Shown piece by piece: positions 20,537 through 32,889 of a DNA stretch of 64,000 nucleotides (the stretch's first letter is position 1; each line of letters starts with the position of its first letter). Under the pieces are notes generated by a model. It was not told where the DNA came from and ran no database searches. It worked only from the letters and a program-made list of their open reading frames with translations. A program made the translations under genes and the position numbers. Source of the stretch: Pelecanus crispus (lineage: Eukaryota > Chordata > Aves > Pelecaniformes > Pelecanidae). The stretch spans positions 37,721,044 to 37,785,043 of the forward strand of contig NC_134649.1 in assembly GCF_030463565.1 (NCBI RefSeq). The letters are read 5' to 3'.

Positions 20537-20632
20537 CTTATCTTGGAGGGGCTTCTTATCTTGGGTAAAAGTTGTCCTTATCCTCTGCTGGAATGCTTTT
20601 CTCTTTTTAGAGGATGCAGGTGATAGGAAAGC
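20537..20632. promoter_or_regulatory. GATA/E-box/ETS motif cluster, candidate GATA2 distal enhancer
   Basis: Within 96 bases are TTATCT at 20,538 and 20,556 (each in a CTTATCTTGG repeat), TTATCC at 20,578, and the fused CAGGTGATAGGAAA at 20,617, which joins an E-box, a GATA site and an ETS GGAA core. Three GATA sites share one orientation (AGATAAG on the minus strand). Mammalian GATA2 has a distal enhancer on the RPN1 side of the intergenic interval (about -77 kb in mouse, -110 kb in human) built from GATA and E-box sites. Position and content fit, but orthology is inference. Confidence 0.5.
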
Positions 20633-20639
20633 CCTTTGC

Positions 20640-23600
20640 CCCAGGCCACACAGCTTCTGAAGTGAGTTTGTTTGTCAGGACTGTTTTGCTGCAGGCCTGA
20701 GGCCAGGCACCCACCACATTATCTGCCAGGTGCAAGCTCCCTCCCATGCCCACAAACCTCACCCTGCGGCAGGGTGGGCAAGCCTAGATCCCCTGCCTCT
20801 CTGCTCCCTGCACAGGTGCTGTTGGGAGCCCTGAAACTGTAAGTCCTGCCTGACCAGGGCAGGGATGACCAACAGTTAAAATAAATCATCATTAACCCAG
20901 TGGGCCAAAACACACATGCACAGTACTCAAGGAGGTGCCAGGGGCATCCAAAGCCAGACAGGGGCTGTCTGTTGCACCCGAGGCAATGCAGGCAGGTCCA
21001 GGGGAAAAGAGGGATCAAACTGATGATCCCAGAGACATCTTTAACTTCCCATTCCCCTGGCAGAGGAAAGGCAGTGCCACACTTCATTCCCCACGCCCCA
21101 CCTCTGCCTGGCTTCCCAGGCAGCCCATACCCCCGAGGGTACAGTGGAGCTGATCATGCCTGTTACATCAAAGCCCTGGGGTTGATGGTGTGTCTCTATG
21201 TCTTTCCCTCCCTGTCGCACAGGGTTCTGCTCGATCAGCATACACACCTCAGCCCCCACAGCTGCTGGGCAGCTTCAGATCCTGCTTGTTAATGGAAGGC
21301 ACGGCAGCAGAGACAACAGCTATAAATAGGCTGGATGAATGCAGCCAGCCCGAGGAAAAAAGGCCTCCGGTCCCCGAGGAGAGCTGCCCCAATTCCAGAG
21401 GCCAAGGATAGAACAGTTGCTGCAAGAAGAGATGCTTTGCTCCTCTCCCTGCACCTCCCTTCTGCCACCCTCCCCGGGCAGCTGCAGCCTCCCGCACCAT
21501 GCACCCTGAGCCCATTCTACCCCCAATGCTGCTCCTTCGGGGCCAGCTCACACACAGGGGAAGGGCAATTCAGGGCAAGTGGCCCAGGGATGTCCCCACT
21601 CTGGGGCTCAGTGCAGGTCCTTGGGGTAGGCAGGAGACCCCTGAGGAGACGGGCTCTGGCTCCTTACATACTTTGCTACTGGGTGATGCCCCAGCCTTTG
21701 TACCTGCTCGCCTGTGCCAGCAACCCCCAGGGCTGCTGGGGAGCCATGCAAGGAGGCACTCTACACCCCAAAGCACGTGGCCTCCCTGCCAAGACCCATG
21801 GCAGGACTAGCTGGGCCTCCACAACCTGTGACAACAGCCCACAGCAGCATGTACATCGGGGAACCCCTTCAACAAACACACAGCAGCAGAGCGACCTAGA
21901 AACCAGAGCAATTTCTGTATTCCTGCAAATTTACCCCTGATAATAAACTAGAAAAGGAGTAGGAGGAAAAACCACAGCACCTACCAGGAGCTCAGGGTCT
22001 GCAGGAGCTGGGGGAGAGCCAGAGCAACAGCACCTGATAGCACCAAATAGATTAATTAGGGCTGCAGCTGTCTGTCTATGCCAAATTTAAAGGGGGCAGC
22101 CTCCAGTCCACAGGGTGGGGGGAAAATGGGGAGGGCCATTGGGTCAGAAAGGTAGTCAGCTGTCCATCTCCTGCCATCCTCCCCCTCAGCTCTGAGGGCT
22201 CAAGGGGATCTGACTTCAAAATCTCTCTTGTGGCTGGGTTTTACAAACCATAAATGTAAGCCAAGGTGGTTTCAGAATGTTCTCCCTGCTCAGACCCCAG
22301 CAACAAGCAGAGAAGCAGCCCCTTGTCAGATGTGTGTCCCAAGGTGCCTACTGAAGATGGACTTCCTAGGAAAGAGCTGCTGCAGGGCAGCCCAAAAGAG
22401 TCCCCATTGGCAGAGCTATCAGGGAGCTCAGTCTCTTCTCCACATGTCTCAGGCTGTGCTTGCTTTGCTCCTGCAGACGCTGCATCCTTCAGCCAGTGTC
22501 ACCATGCTGGCCTCTGCCACCAGGACCAGTCCAGCAGGTCCTTGGCCAGGGCTGGCCTTGCTGGCACCATTTTTGGCTGGCTTTGGGATCTCCCTGAACT
22601 CCAGCTGCTGCTGCTTTTCAAGGATATCCCTTATTTCTTCCAGACTTGGCAGCTTGTCAAATGTGAGGAACTGGAGCCAGCAGGTTCCCAAAACATCACA
22701 GCTGGCACTGGGCAGGGATGGAGGCACTGCCGCTGGGGAATCCAGGCATGAGGGCTCCTCTTCCTTCCCTTCAGCTATGCTCACAGCTGTCTAACCTGAG
22801 ACCTGTGGGCAGGGGGAATCCCAAGCTGATGGAGAGGACAACGTCCATCCTCCTGCTGCCTCCAAAACCAGCCAGGCCTTCAAGAAAGGGCTGAGAACTG
22901 CAAAAGGACTGGGCTTTGTCTCTGCTGCTCTGCGCGGAAGCTTTTCTGGGCTAGGAAGTTCAGTTGTGATCTTGTTCAGAAAAATTGCCTGGGGAGGCTG
23001 TGAAGAGTTGGGAGTCATCTGCCAGGGGAATTGCAGAGCAGCAGAAGGAAAAGAAAAAGGAAGGTTGGGATAAAGAAGCACTTGAGACCCTCTAGCAGAT
23101 TAACATCTCATGGATAATTAAAGCTGAGACCTGCTGGGACTCTGTGATTAGTTTCACTCCTGTGCAGAGTTTGGAACCAAAAGGTTGGAAGGACTGAAAT
23201 TTGCCTCCACAGCAAAGGGAACAAAATGAAGAGAGAAGGAAAAAAAAAAGTTTATGTAGAAGAAGGAAAAGGAAACCACACAAATGCAAGATTTGCCGGC
23301 GAAAGCGAGCAGCCATGATTTCAGGTCCCCAGCTCAGCACAGCCACCTGCTTCACATGGGCTGGCATGCAGCTCCCCCCTGCCTCCCCACTGCTCCCCCT
23401 GCCTCCCCGCTGCTCCCCTTCTCACCAGGGTGCTACCCACACGCCAAGCTTCTCCTGGGGGTCCCGGGCAGCCAGAGAACTTCTCCCTCTTTGACTTCTC
23501 ACTGACAGTCCTCCAAGGGAAACTACAGAACTGAAGACGTGCCCAGGAGGTCCAACCCATCCTCCAGTGGATGCTCAGACTCAGGGGCTGGAGAGAAAAT

Positions 23601-24590
23601 CAGGTTTTATAGTTAGGTGCACTGTAACTTCCACCCACACCCTCCAGCCCTAGCCAGCCCCCCATCCACCCTCCGTGGGTGGGGATAGCCCAGTACTATT
23701 CCTGCGTCATTGACCCTGTCTCCCCTCCCTGGGCTGACACCTCCCCTCTGCTCCACAGGGACCAACGATCTTTTTTTTTTTTTCATTCACCCAAATAAAA
23801 TCACCGGGCTTAACTCCTAGCAAATTCTGCAGGTCTGCAGTCGGCTCTGGGGGGGTGCCACATCTCCATACGCCCTGAGGAAGCACATCCAAAAGCACAC
23901 CTGGTTTAGCAACGCCTCTTCCAGACGACCTGACCCTGCCATTTCACAGGGAAGCAGGGAGAGCCGGAGCACATGCCGAGGGCCATGCAAGCAGCCGTGC
24001 TTTAATGCTGCCTGCTGAGTTACAGCCTCAGGGAGTGCACACCCGCACGCACACCCTGTGCACACCCACGTGCACACCCTGCACCAGCACAGGGGTTTTT
24101 GGCGAGCTCCCAGGTTAAACAGTGTCCATGGTCTGTCACCCTTCATCTGTCCACAGACCATCCCTGGCAGCGGGGCGCAGCACCTGGGGTACCTCAGCCC
24201 CATGGCAGACCTGGCAGCCACCCCCCGCACAGCTCCACAGATGGACAGACAGACTTCCCCATGTGCTCTTTCACCATTTCCCTCCCACCGTCCCCAGCGG
24301 GGTTGCCCAGCTCCCCATCCACCCAGGCCGGCAGCTGCTCAGCACCATCTGGTGTCTGTGGACCAGTGGCCTGGGGGGCACCCAGCCAGTTTGGGGTCAC
24401 CCCAGGCTGCTGGCTGGTTGAGGGGTGCTGGGGTATTTCATACCCCCTCCCACAGCTCCTGCTCCTTCGCCAGTGCAGGGCGGGCTGTGTCCTCAAGGAG
24501 GACCATGTCCCAACGGGTGGCAGCACCCAGAGGACCATGTCCTAGCAGGCTGCAGTGCCAGGAGGGACGGGATAAGGTCCCCATGGCGCT
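20640..24590. other. Gene-free interval
   Basis: No convincing exon. A TATA/MEF2-like element CTATAAATAG lies at 21,320-21,329. An A-rich basic reading frame near 23,201-23,330 is compositional. A T run lies at about 23,771-23,783. Short C-rich tandem repeats (CCCCTGCCTCCCC type) lie near 23,380-23,420. Confidence 0.5.
21320..21329 (+). promoter_or_regulatory. TATA/MEF2-like element
   Basis: CTATAAATAG is a perfect MEF2 consensus and also contains a TATAAATA box. No associated transcript can be shown. Confidence 0.25.
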
Positions 24591-24599
24591 GGTGGGGCC

Positions 24600-25330
24600 C
24601 ATGGGGCTCGCAGTGCTGCCATGGCACCTCAGGGCCTCTGCTGCCACTAGAGGCCGACACCGCCCAGGGAGGCCGCACCACCATGGCGGCCACCCCAGCC
24701 TGCCCCGGCCCTGGCCCACCGCCGGCCCCGCCGCTTGGGGGACCCATCGCCGCGCTGGCGTGTGGGCCGGCCCCAGCTGAGGATGGCAGCGAGCATCTTT
24801 CTTTCTTTCTTTTTTTTTTTGTTTGTTTAAATGTATTATTTTTTCTTTCCTCCCCTCTCGCTCCTCCTCGTCCAATTTGTCTTCGAGGCTGACATGAGAG
24901 AAAACCCCAAATGACAGCGCCTGCCCGGCACAGTTTTACCACAGTATCCTGAAAAAGGCATCTGGCGAGCTGATAGTGCAGGGGGGCTCCGGGCAGGAGC
25001 CCCTGCCGGAAGCGGAGGACTGGCGGCGGTTGAAGGCCCGATGCTTCAGTGCGGGCAGCAAACAGGAAACGTCCCCCGGGCCCGGGGAGCTCCTCCGGGG
25101 CCGCCCCAGGGTCTTGAGGCACAACCAAGGTGGCCCACCCCGCTGGGGCCATGGTGGGCCCGCTGGGACCCCTGTCCTCCCCACCCAGCCCCACTGCCAT
25201 CTTGTGCCGGGACCCATGTTGTGCCTTTGAGCTGCCTCCTCCTCCTGAGGGCAGCAGCCGTGCACGCCGCAGCTGCAGAAGCTCCACCGGGACCACGCGG
25301 GCCTCGCCTGCGGTGATGGGCAAGAGTTGG
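24600..25330. promoter_or_regulatory. GC-rich, CpG-containing block with YY1 and CTCF-like motifs
   Basis: A locally CpG-rich block. It holds a minus-strand YY1-type site (CCATGGCGGCC near 24,683), a plus-strand one (TGCCATCTTG near 25,197), and a near-CTCF motif CCACTAGAGGCCGA at 24,644. A (CTTT)n/T tract at 24,797-24,820 divides it. Long frames on both strands reflect base composition. It may be a promoter of a non-coding RNA or a regulatory island. Confidence 0.35.
24797..24820. repeat. (CTTT)n and T run
   Basis: Three CTTT units followed by an unbroken T run, then GTTTGTTT. It is a simple low-complexity tract. Confidence 0.8.
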
Positions 25331-25339
25331 CTTTGACGG

Positions 25340-27990
25340 CTTTAGCTCAGGGGACGTCCGCTGTAGGTGCCACCTGCGTGGCTCTGTGTGGTGTCTGGCC
25401 TGAAGCCGCTGCTGTGCCAGGGGCTCCAGGGGCGGTAGGGAGCATCCTCCTCCCATGGGGACACAAGGGCTGTGCATGGCAGTGGCCCACGTGGCAGAGC
25501 GATGAGATGCAGAGCGTCGCTTGGCCAGCAGGGATGCAGCTGCATCAACCTTACAGCCATGGGCTGGAGAAAGCTGACCTGAGCGAAGAGCAACCCGAGA
25601 GCATCCCACGCCTCTGAGTTTGGCATGGCATGGGACACTCAAAAGAGAGGACCCCCCCTCCTAACGCCTCTGAGAGCACAGGGGTAGGCAGCAGAGAAGC
25701 TCATGGCTAAAGCAGGACCCACACCGCATGTCGTGTTGGGTCCCTCCTCAGCAAGAGGAGACATTGGCCTGGGCACGTGGGCTCTGCCGGCTGCCTCCAT
25801 GTCATCGTGCCTCTGATCACCCAACCCCACCACATCCATCCACTGGGGGACACAACTTGGTCCTCTCTCCCCATCCTTCCCAGTTCCTGACTGTACGAGG
25901 CTACTGGGCAGCTGTGCAAGGCTCCGCCCCAGAGCTCATCATTAGGATGAATCTTTGCTCTCAGCCAGGTACACAAGCAAAAAGGTACTGCTCACCCTCT
26001 GACTCTTGAACTGGTCCAAACTGGAGTGGTCCAGGGCTTGCTGGGCTTGGTCTGAAGACCAGAGATGCTGGCTTGCCAAATATCCTCCCAGGGTGAAATT
26101 TTCACTCTCACTGTCCACAGAGCAGCATCACAGTGGCAAAGGTTCAAAGCAGGGACAGGGACAGTGATGCTCAGCACCTCTTTGGTAAACCTGCCATGCA
26201 AAGAGAGAAAGAGACTGGTGAAGGAAATGGCAATGAGGAGCTCAGGGCCAGCCCCCTGGGGATGCTGCTTCTAAAAGCCAGGCTGGTGTCCTCAGTCAGA
26301 GCCAGCTGCTCAGGGTGAGGGTCACAGGCAACTTGCCACCAAAAATCCCTGGGTGGATTTTCCCCCAACGGTCATTTTCTAGCAGGCACCTGGCTCCCCC
26401 AGGGGCTGTGCACAGCCCTCCTCACCCTGCTGTGGAAGGGGACTCATCCCTGTCCCCCCACCTCTGTTCCTTGCATGCCAGTAAGGGCTAGGACAAACCC
26501 ATGGCCAGCCACGGGGAACACACCTCTGCTCCCTACCCTATGCTGCCGATGCCACAGGGTAGCGTGCCAAGACCACACTTTCCTGCTGCTCAGGGGACTG
26601 ATGCTTATGCCAACACACTTTTATTGTAGCCTTTGGTACCAGGGGAGATCGTACAAGCTGGAGGCATTCAGAGGGGGCTGAGGAGGTGGTGCTGAAAAAG
26701 CAAATCCACATGGTGTCAGTTAGCAGCAGGGACAAGGTGTGAGCTCAGGTATGGAGGATCAAGTGAGTACCAGCACTGGGGGAGGTGAGTTACTTAGGTG
26801 CTAAAGCTAAAAAAAAGGAGTAATAGAACCAGAGCATCAGAGTGAGCATGCTAACAGAGCTCACTGTCCTGGAGAAATTCGTCCCTGATAGCAGGGGTTG
26901 CTGTTTGGGTTATATAAAACCTGGCTTGTTTGAAAAAGGAGCTGGTGGGACAGAGCTGCAAGAGCTGCAGGACGCAGCATCGTCCAGATAAATGAATGAG
27001 TGAGCCTCAGCCCTGAGCGAGGCTACAGATCTCCAGCAGGTGGGTGGATGCGAAAACCTCTTTGCTTTATCCCAGCCAACAGCCCAAGAGCACCCTGGCG
27101 AAGGGAACAGCATCGCCTCTGCAGGTGGCAAGTGCAGAGTGCAAGAGCAGCCTGCTCAACCCGCAGGAGCTGGGAACACAGGAGGAGGACATACACCCCA
27201 TGGGCAGCAAGCTGGGCTTGCACCCCACCCGCCCTCCCTGCTCACCCCGTCCCTGCCGGTTCCTGTGCCCGCAGTGCCCCCTGCCTTCCCTGGCACAGGC
27301 CACGCGGTGTCCCAGGCCGGCTCTGCCCACAAAACTTGGCGTAGCCTCGGCCTTGGGACATCCCCATGACTGACGAGTAGAGCAGACAGGAGGTTTTGCT
27401 ACCTTTGGGACACTGGGCACCCGTGCCACAGGGTGCCTCCGCACGGCAGCTTTATGAACAGGCAACAAATCTGATGGAGGGCAGCATCCAGATTTGTTGT
27501 CCTTACTCTTTGCTAATGATTTGCAAGTGGACTTTGATTTTCATCACCTGCATCCAGCATCCCTGGTTGTCCACAAATATGATGAGCGAACAAGCGCAGC
27601 TGAGGCAGACGGGCACTGCACACACTCGTGTCTCAGCTCCTAGCTCCTGCAAGATTTACCATTCATTGCTCGCAGAAGATGATTTTGTCACCCATCACTG
27701 CTGTTTGTGCCTGGGACTGTCTGCTCCCACACCAGCACTGGCCACCTCCAACTTCACAAATGGGAGCAAGCATCGCCTTTGCAACAGCTCGGTCAGCACA
27801 GAACATGTGCTTGCAGCCAGCCCATCCATCCACACCCCCTGCAGACCTGCGAGGAGGGGAGAAGGAAAGCAAACTAGAAAGGGGCTGAAATGGAAAATGC
27901 CTCTCCCTGACTCTTCACCCAGCCTAGGGGAGGGAAAAGCCTTTAGTTCCCCTTCTTCTCCTTCTTGCGGCAGAAAAGAAGGAGCTGCAG
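25340..27990. other. Gene-free interval
   Basis: Unremarkable single-copy DNA. No domain-bearing frame, CR1 piece or motif cluster was seen. Confidence 0.45.
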
Positions 27991-28009
27991 CTGCTCGGGG
28001 GATGCTGTA

Positions 28010-28320
28010 CATAAAACGCGCCTCCGTACCCCCTGCAGCCGTGCCCCAGGATTTCAACGTGGCGATTCCCCGCCACGGCTCCCAGGAGCAGGCACCCGCC
28101 GCCGGCCCCGTCGCTGCCTCCTGCTCCCCAGGGTGCAAAATCCTGCAAAATCCTGCCCGGCGGAGGGCCCCGGCCCGGCTCCCCGGGGCCGCGGCGAGGC
28201 TGCCGCCACCAGGTGTCCCTGCAGGCCCGCGCTTCGCCCGCCGCGGGGCCGACGCCGGGGCCGGGGCCGGCCGCAGCGACCCGGGGAAAACCGGAGGCAC
28301 GTCCTGGAGGTGCAACCTTG
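28010..28320. promoter_or_regulatory. CpG island, unassigned
   Basis: A compact CpG-dense block with many CCGCGG/GGCCGG words. A near-CTCF sequence CCACCAGGTGTCCC at 28,206-28,219 also contains the E-box CAGGTG. A short direct repeat of CAAAATCCTG lies near 28,136-28,155. No recognisable protein is encoded in any frame. It could be an orphan island serving an enhancer or a non-coding transcript. Confidence 0.45.
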
Positions 28321-28329
28321 TTCCCCCTC

Positions 28330-31300
28330 TTCTGCCCACCCTGGTTTGGCGTTTTGAGGTGTTTTGCTGGCTCAGGCGGGTCAGCACAGAGGCACAGCCC
28401 GCGCTCTGCGTGCAGAGAGGGATGCAGGAGGGGTGTGGGGCAGAAATAGGAGGGATGTGGGAGGGATGCGGGGTGAAGGCAGACACGGCCCCACTGAAGC
28501 CCAGCTCCTGCAGGTACTTAATTAAGCCCTGGTTTGGGGCTGCCTTTTCTCTGACCTAACCTGGTGAAGACTTTTTTTTTTTGATAATGCCACGGGCAGG
28601 TTTTGCAGGGCTGGATACTCCCTTGGGAGAGACGTGCAAAGAGCTCAGGGGACAGGTAGGGAAGGTGATGCACTAGAGGCTGGGTAGGGACATGGATTGT
28701 CTCATTCAGGTGAGAAAGAGCGCATGTCCCATCAGACATGAGTGTTGCCTGACAGAGCAGCTGAGAACAGAGAGCTGGAGAGAAAACCACCACTGGGGTC
28801 ACCAAAGGTGATGGAGCACAGGAGGCCTCCCAGACATTCTTGTACCTGCACGGCTGGAAGCTGCAGCATCCTGGAGAAGCTGTGGTGATACCAGGGGACC
28901 AGGCAGTGTGGGAGACACTGAACAACCAGGCCTCTCTGGCAATGCAGGCAAGGCCGGAGCCGCTGATAGCAATGACAACGGGAGCTTTGCTCCTGTGGGC
29001 AGCCATGGAGAAGCACCTTCTTGCAGCCAAGAGCTCTCCCATCACAGTCAAACTTTGCTGGTGGAAAACACCAGCAAAACCAGCCTAGACAGGGACCCAC
29101 AAGAGATGTGCAGCAAGCGCTGCTAATGTTAGTGTTCAGGCTGGTATGGAGGTCCCCCACCTGCAGAGGTGGGAGGATTTGTGGGACAGGGATCGGCAAG
29201 GGTGATGCACGCGCTTCAGGCAAACCCTTCATCCCTTCCTCTCTCCTCAAAGGCTGTAGGGTGGGATGCAGATCTGCAGATGCAGCAATGCTGGGAAAAG
29301 CAGCATCTACCCCCTCTGCCCCCCCCAGCACACTCCAGTATCTGTTTGAGTGCTGTCCGCCTTAGTTTCCTCCCCTCTGACAATCTGACATTAATCTCCC
29401 CCATGCCGCTGTCCTGGTCACGTTCATTTTTATCACAGTTCCGTTAGTGCCAGGCTGAGCTTTCCGGGTGCTGGCGGGGCCCTGCATGCGGTCCTCATGC
29501 CGGTGCTGCCAAGCCCCCGCGGTCCCGCTGCCAACAGTCTCCCCAGTGGGGCTGCCCCCACCCTCGCTGGTCGGAGCTGCTCACCACATCAGGATACAGA
29601 GCAGCACACCAATTCCGGCCGGGCTTATTTCAGCGCTCTGGTCAACCGCAAGCACAGTGGGTTTCACAAACATGGCACGCCAGCCCCACGCAGGCTAACG
29701 GATGCTCCGGCTGCTCCATGAGACCATGCCGACAGTGAGATCCCCCGCAGCCTCCCAAAAGTGAGCCCAGACGGGTCTGATGTCTTTGCTCCAGACCAGC
29801 CATCCTGGGGCCAGGTGGGTAAGAAGCCTGAGGTGTGTTGAGCCTCTTCGGGTCTCAGCCTGGTTTGCAGCACTTCAGATAGCACGTGATAGGCCATGGG
29901 CAAGGAATAGGCTCTGTGGTGGATGTCTGCCTTCTCCCAGCAGCTCAGGTGCACCCACAGCACAGCACAGACCTGTCTCAGCCGGGCACAGCTGTGTGAG
30001 CCAGGCTGCTGCAGAGCAGAACGGTGCCAAGCCCATGTGTGACCCACGCTAGAAAAGCTGGGCCAGGCACACACTCAAGTTCCCCACCACTTAATGGGTT
30101 ATCAGGGCTAATAAGTTATCACAGACAAACAAATGCTGGTGCTGCATGCTGCTGGGCAAAGCTGTGGTTTCAGTAAGGAGCCCAGGCAATCACTGCAGCT
30201 CACTGATGGAGCAGCTCCTTACACTGCAGTAAATGCCCCTGGCACTGGTTTGCTAATCTCTGCAGCTCTGCCTGGGTACACCTTTCTACACAGTTAAATT
30301 TGGCTCCTGGTGACTGAGGCTTCAGAAAAAATCTGGTAAGCTGGAGCATGACTGAACCAGCACAAAAGGGCCTGCACAATCTGGGAAATCCCATATACGG
30401 GCACAGGCTCCCCCCTGGCCAGGACCTGCTCCAGGCATCGTCTCACACCCCAAGGAAGCAGCACCCCATCGGCGATACCCTGCCCACTCCCTGCTGCTGG
30501 GGCTGCATCCAGCCTGCCTGTCCCCCAGCTCCCTGAGGAGGCCTGGGCCCCCACCCATGCCCACGAATGCCATGTTTTTGGGCAGGAGGTGCCACCCACC
30601 ACCTGGCTGCCCACACCGGTTGCTGGTCCCCTTGTGACCACACTTTCTACCGCTGCGCTGGAGTGCACAGCCACCCCTGTGGTGCTGGTGCAGGTCTCTG
30701 GGTGGTGAAGCCCCGGGGAGCTGCAACCCAGAAAGGCAGGGCTTTGTTGCTCTCCAGGCTTTAGCTTCTAATTGCTCGTGGTCACAAAGGATTTAAAAAA
30801 AAAAAAAACAACCAAGAAATAACACCTATGCATGCCTTACCTGTTTACCTCATGCCCCCTGCCTTTTCCCAGGCTGTGCTGGTGCCTGCACACATGTCCC
30901 ATCCCATCATCCCAGGGGTCTCTGGAGCTCTCCGATGGCAGTGATGGCCTTGGGTGGCAGAGAGAGGCCCTGGGAAAGAGCTGGCTGCCGCAGGGGATGC
31001 TCCATGCCACAGTGAGCTCCCCCTGCCCCAAGGTACTGTCAGACTCCCCCAAATTCAACAGTGCATTTAGTTCTTCTTGAGCCAAATATAATTTATAAAA
31101 CCAATAACTGGAGAAACAAATATCTGACCAGCGATACAGGTACCTTCATACTCCATGAATAGACACATCCTGGAGGAAAGGGCTCAACCCCTTTCCGCAG
31201 CCAGGGACGGGCAGCACAGACCCTGAGGGACTCGCAGGGGTTACCTGGGCTGTTGCAGCAGAGAGGCACCAAGATCACCCACCACCATCACCTCTCCTCT

Positions 31301-32680
31301 CTCCCCTGCCACAGAGGGCCCTGCACCCCATAAGCCCTCCTGCAGGACCAGTGGTGCTGGGGGGGTCCGAGGACACACGGGGAAGGGTGTTCTGGCAGAG
31401 ATGGAGCTGCAAAGCAGCAGCACCTGCTCCAAGCGCATCCCACCTGTGTCAGGAGGCAGAGGCTGCTGAGAGACGCTCTTCTCACCTGTCATCAGTGCAG
31501 CTTCTTCTCTTCAAGGTCCTATTGTGCCCCTTTGAGCACATTTGGAAGCTTTGCCAGACTAATCCTGTCTAGTAGCTACCCCCTCTGGACCTGGGAAAAC
31601 AATGCCAGCCCTTAACTTTCTAATTCTGGCAGGCGAGGGAGCACCCACGCTTTGCTTTGAAGGCAGCCCTGCCTGCACCCATCTGTGGGGCAGGGCTGGG
31701 AGCCTCCGTCCTCTGTTGTCATCCCCTGACAGCTCCAGGACGCATCTCTCACCGCTGGCCTGGTGCAAGCGCAGGCAGGATGGCACAGCCTGTTGGAGGG
31801 GGCATGAGGAGGCCATCATCTCCCCCTTCCCCTGCCGCAGCAAAACCCAGCCGGAGGGGAAAGGCTCCTGCAAGCTGCCAGTGGGCTCTGCCCGTCACCT
31901 CCTCTGGAGCCCCAATGGCTCAGGGAGGTTTGCAAGGGGCTCTGGGGCTGCTCAGGCCTTGGTGGGGGCTAATCTGCCCAGCCCAGATACTCCTCCATCT
32001 CTCTCCTGCGGGAGGGCAGGAGGGGGCATGATGGGTGCTGGTGGGAGGGGAGCAGGGTCGCAGCACCCTGCCAGCCCTGGGGGCATCCCTGAGGGAGTGC
32101 TGCTGCCCTCACCCCCCACCCTGCGAGGGACAGGCCGCTGGGGAGCGGCGGGGTGTAACACAAACAGGAAAGCTCTCAGGGACCCAGCCCTTCCCAGCTG
32201 GGACAGGAAAGAAATGCATTGAGTTGTGCTCAGAGCCCGAGCTGGGCACGCTGGCAGCTGCAACAGGGACACCCAAGCCCCAGACAGAACCCACCCCAGG
32301 GTGCCCATCCCGCCAGGCTCCTCTCAGGGTCACCCCATCCCTTTATGCCCCTTTGCTGCCCACCCGGAGCTGGATGGCTCCCAGATCCCCTGAACCTAAG
32401 GACAAGGGTCTGTTGCCACCCCTTGAGCAGGACCCTGCCGGGCCCGGGGCCCCGGGGGCATCCAGGGGATGCGGATGGGGCTGCAGGGACCCCACACCTC
32501 TGCTCTGGGGAAGGGGCTGGCGAGCAGCGCGGGAGCAGCTCGATGCCTGCGCAGTGCCTCAGCCGTCCCCTGGCTGCTCTACAGAGGCGGGAGTTCAGCA
32601 GATGGGAAGCCAGGGAAAAGCAGAGGCCAGAGGAGGGAAAACATCCCTACAAACACATCAAAAGAACCGAAGAGACATCC
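28330..32680. other. Gene-free interval
   Basis: No coding exon was recognised. Two TTATCA motifs 17 bases apart (30,099 and 30,116) form a direct GATA-type pair. A-runs lie near 28,570 (as T) and 30,794-30,807. Confidence 0.45.
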
Positions 32681-32684
32681 AAAC

Positions 32685-32880
32685 TCCCCGGCCCGGAGCC
32701 TGATTCAATAAGCCTGGTGGGGCCCTGGCTTCGGCCGGGCTGCGGGATGGAGGCGAGCCCGGTCCCGGGGCCGCAGGAGGGCACCATCCGCCCGCTTTTG
32801 CCCGCGGCCGGGGGAAGGCGGCTGCAGGGAGCACCCGAGGCCCAGCCCCGGCCCGGCTGTCCCCAAAGCAGCTGGGACGT
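32685..32880. promoter_or_regulatory. Small CpG-rich island, unassigned
   Basis: About 200 bases of raised CpG density (GGCCGGGC, GCGGCCGGGG words) without a recognisable protein. The 337-codon plus-strand frame that crosses it has no domain and is probably a by-product of G+C content. Confidence 0.35.
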
Positions 32881-32889
32881 CAGGCTGGG

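Noticed and set aside
23170-23200. CR1-like GGTTGGAAGGAC word
   Set aside because: Isolated match without the surrounding CR1 order of words.
23201-23494. Basic, Lys/Arg-rich frame with two Cys-x-x-Cys-like residues
   Set aside because: An A-rich tract explains the composition. There is no zinc-finger spacing or conserved context.
24493-25323. 276-codon minus-strand frame
   Set aside because: It runs through a CTTT/T tract (read as poly-Lys) and has no family resemblance.
27396-28559. 387-codon plus-strand open frame
   Set aside because: It crosses a CpG island, has no domain or signal, and a 263-codon frame runs opposite to it. Length is explained by scarcity of stop codons in G+C-rich DNA.
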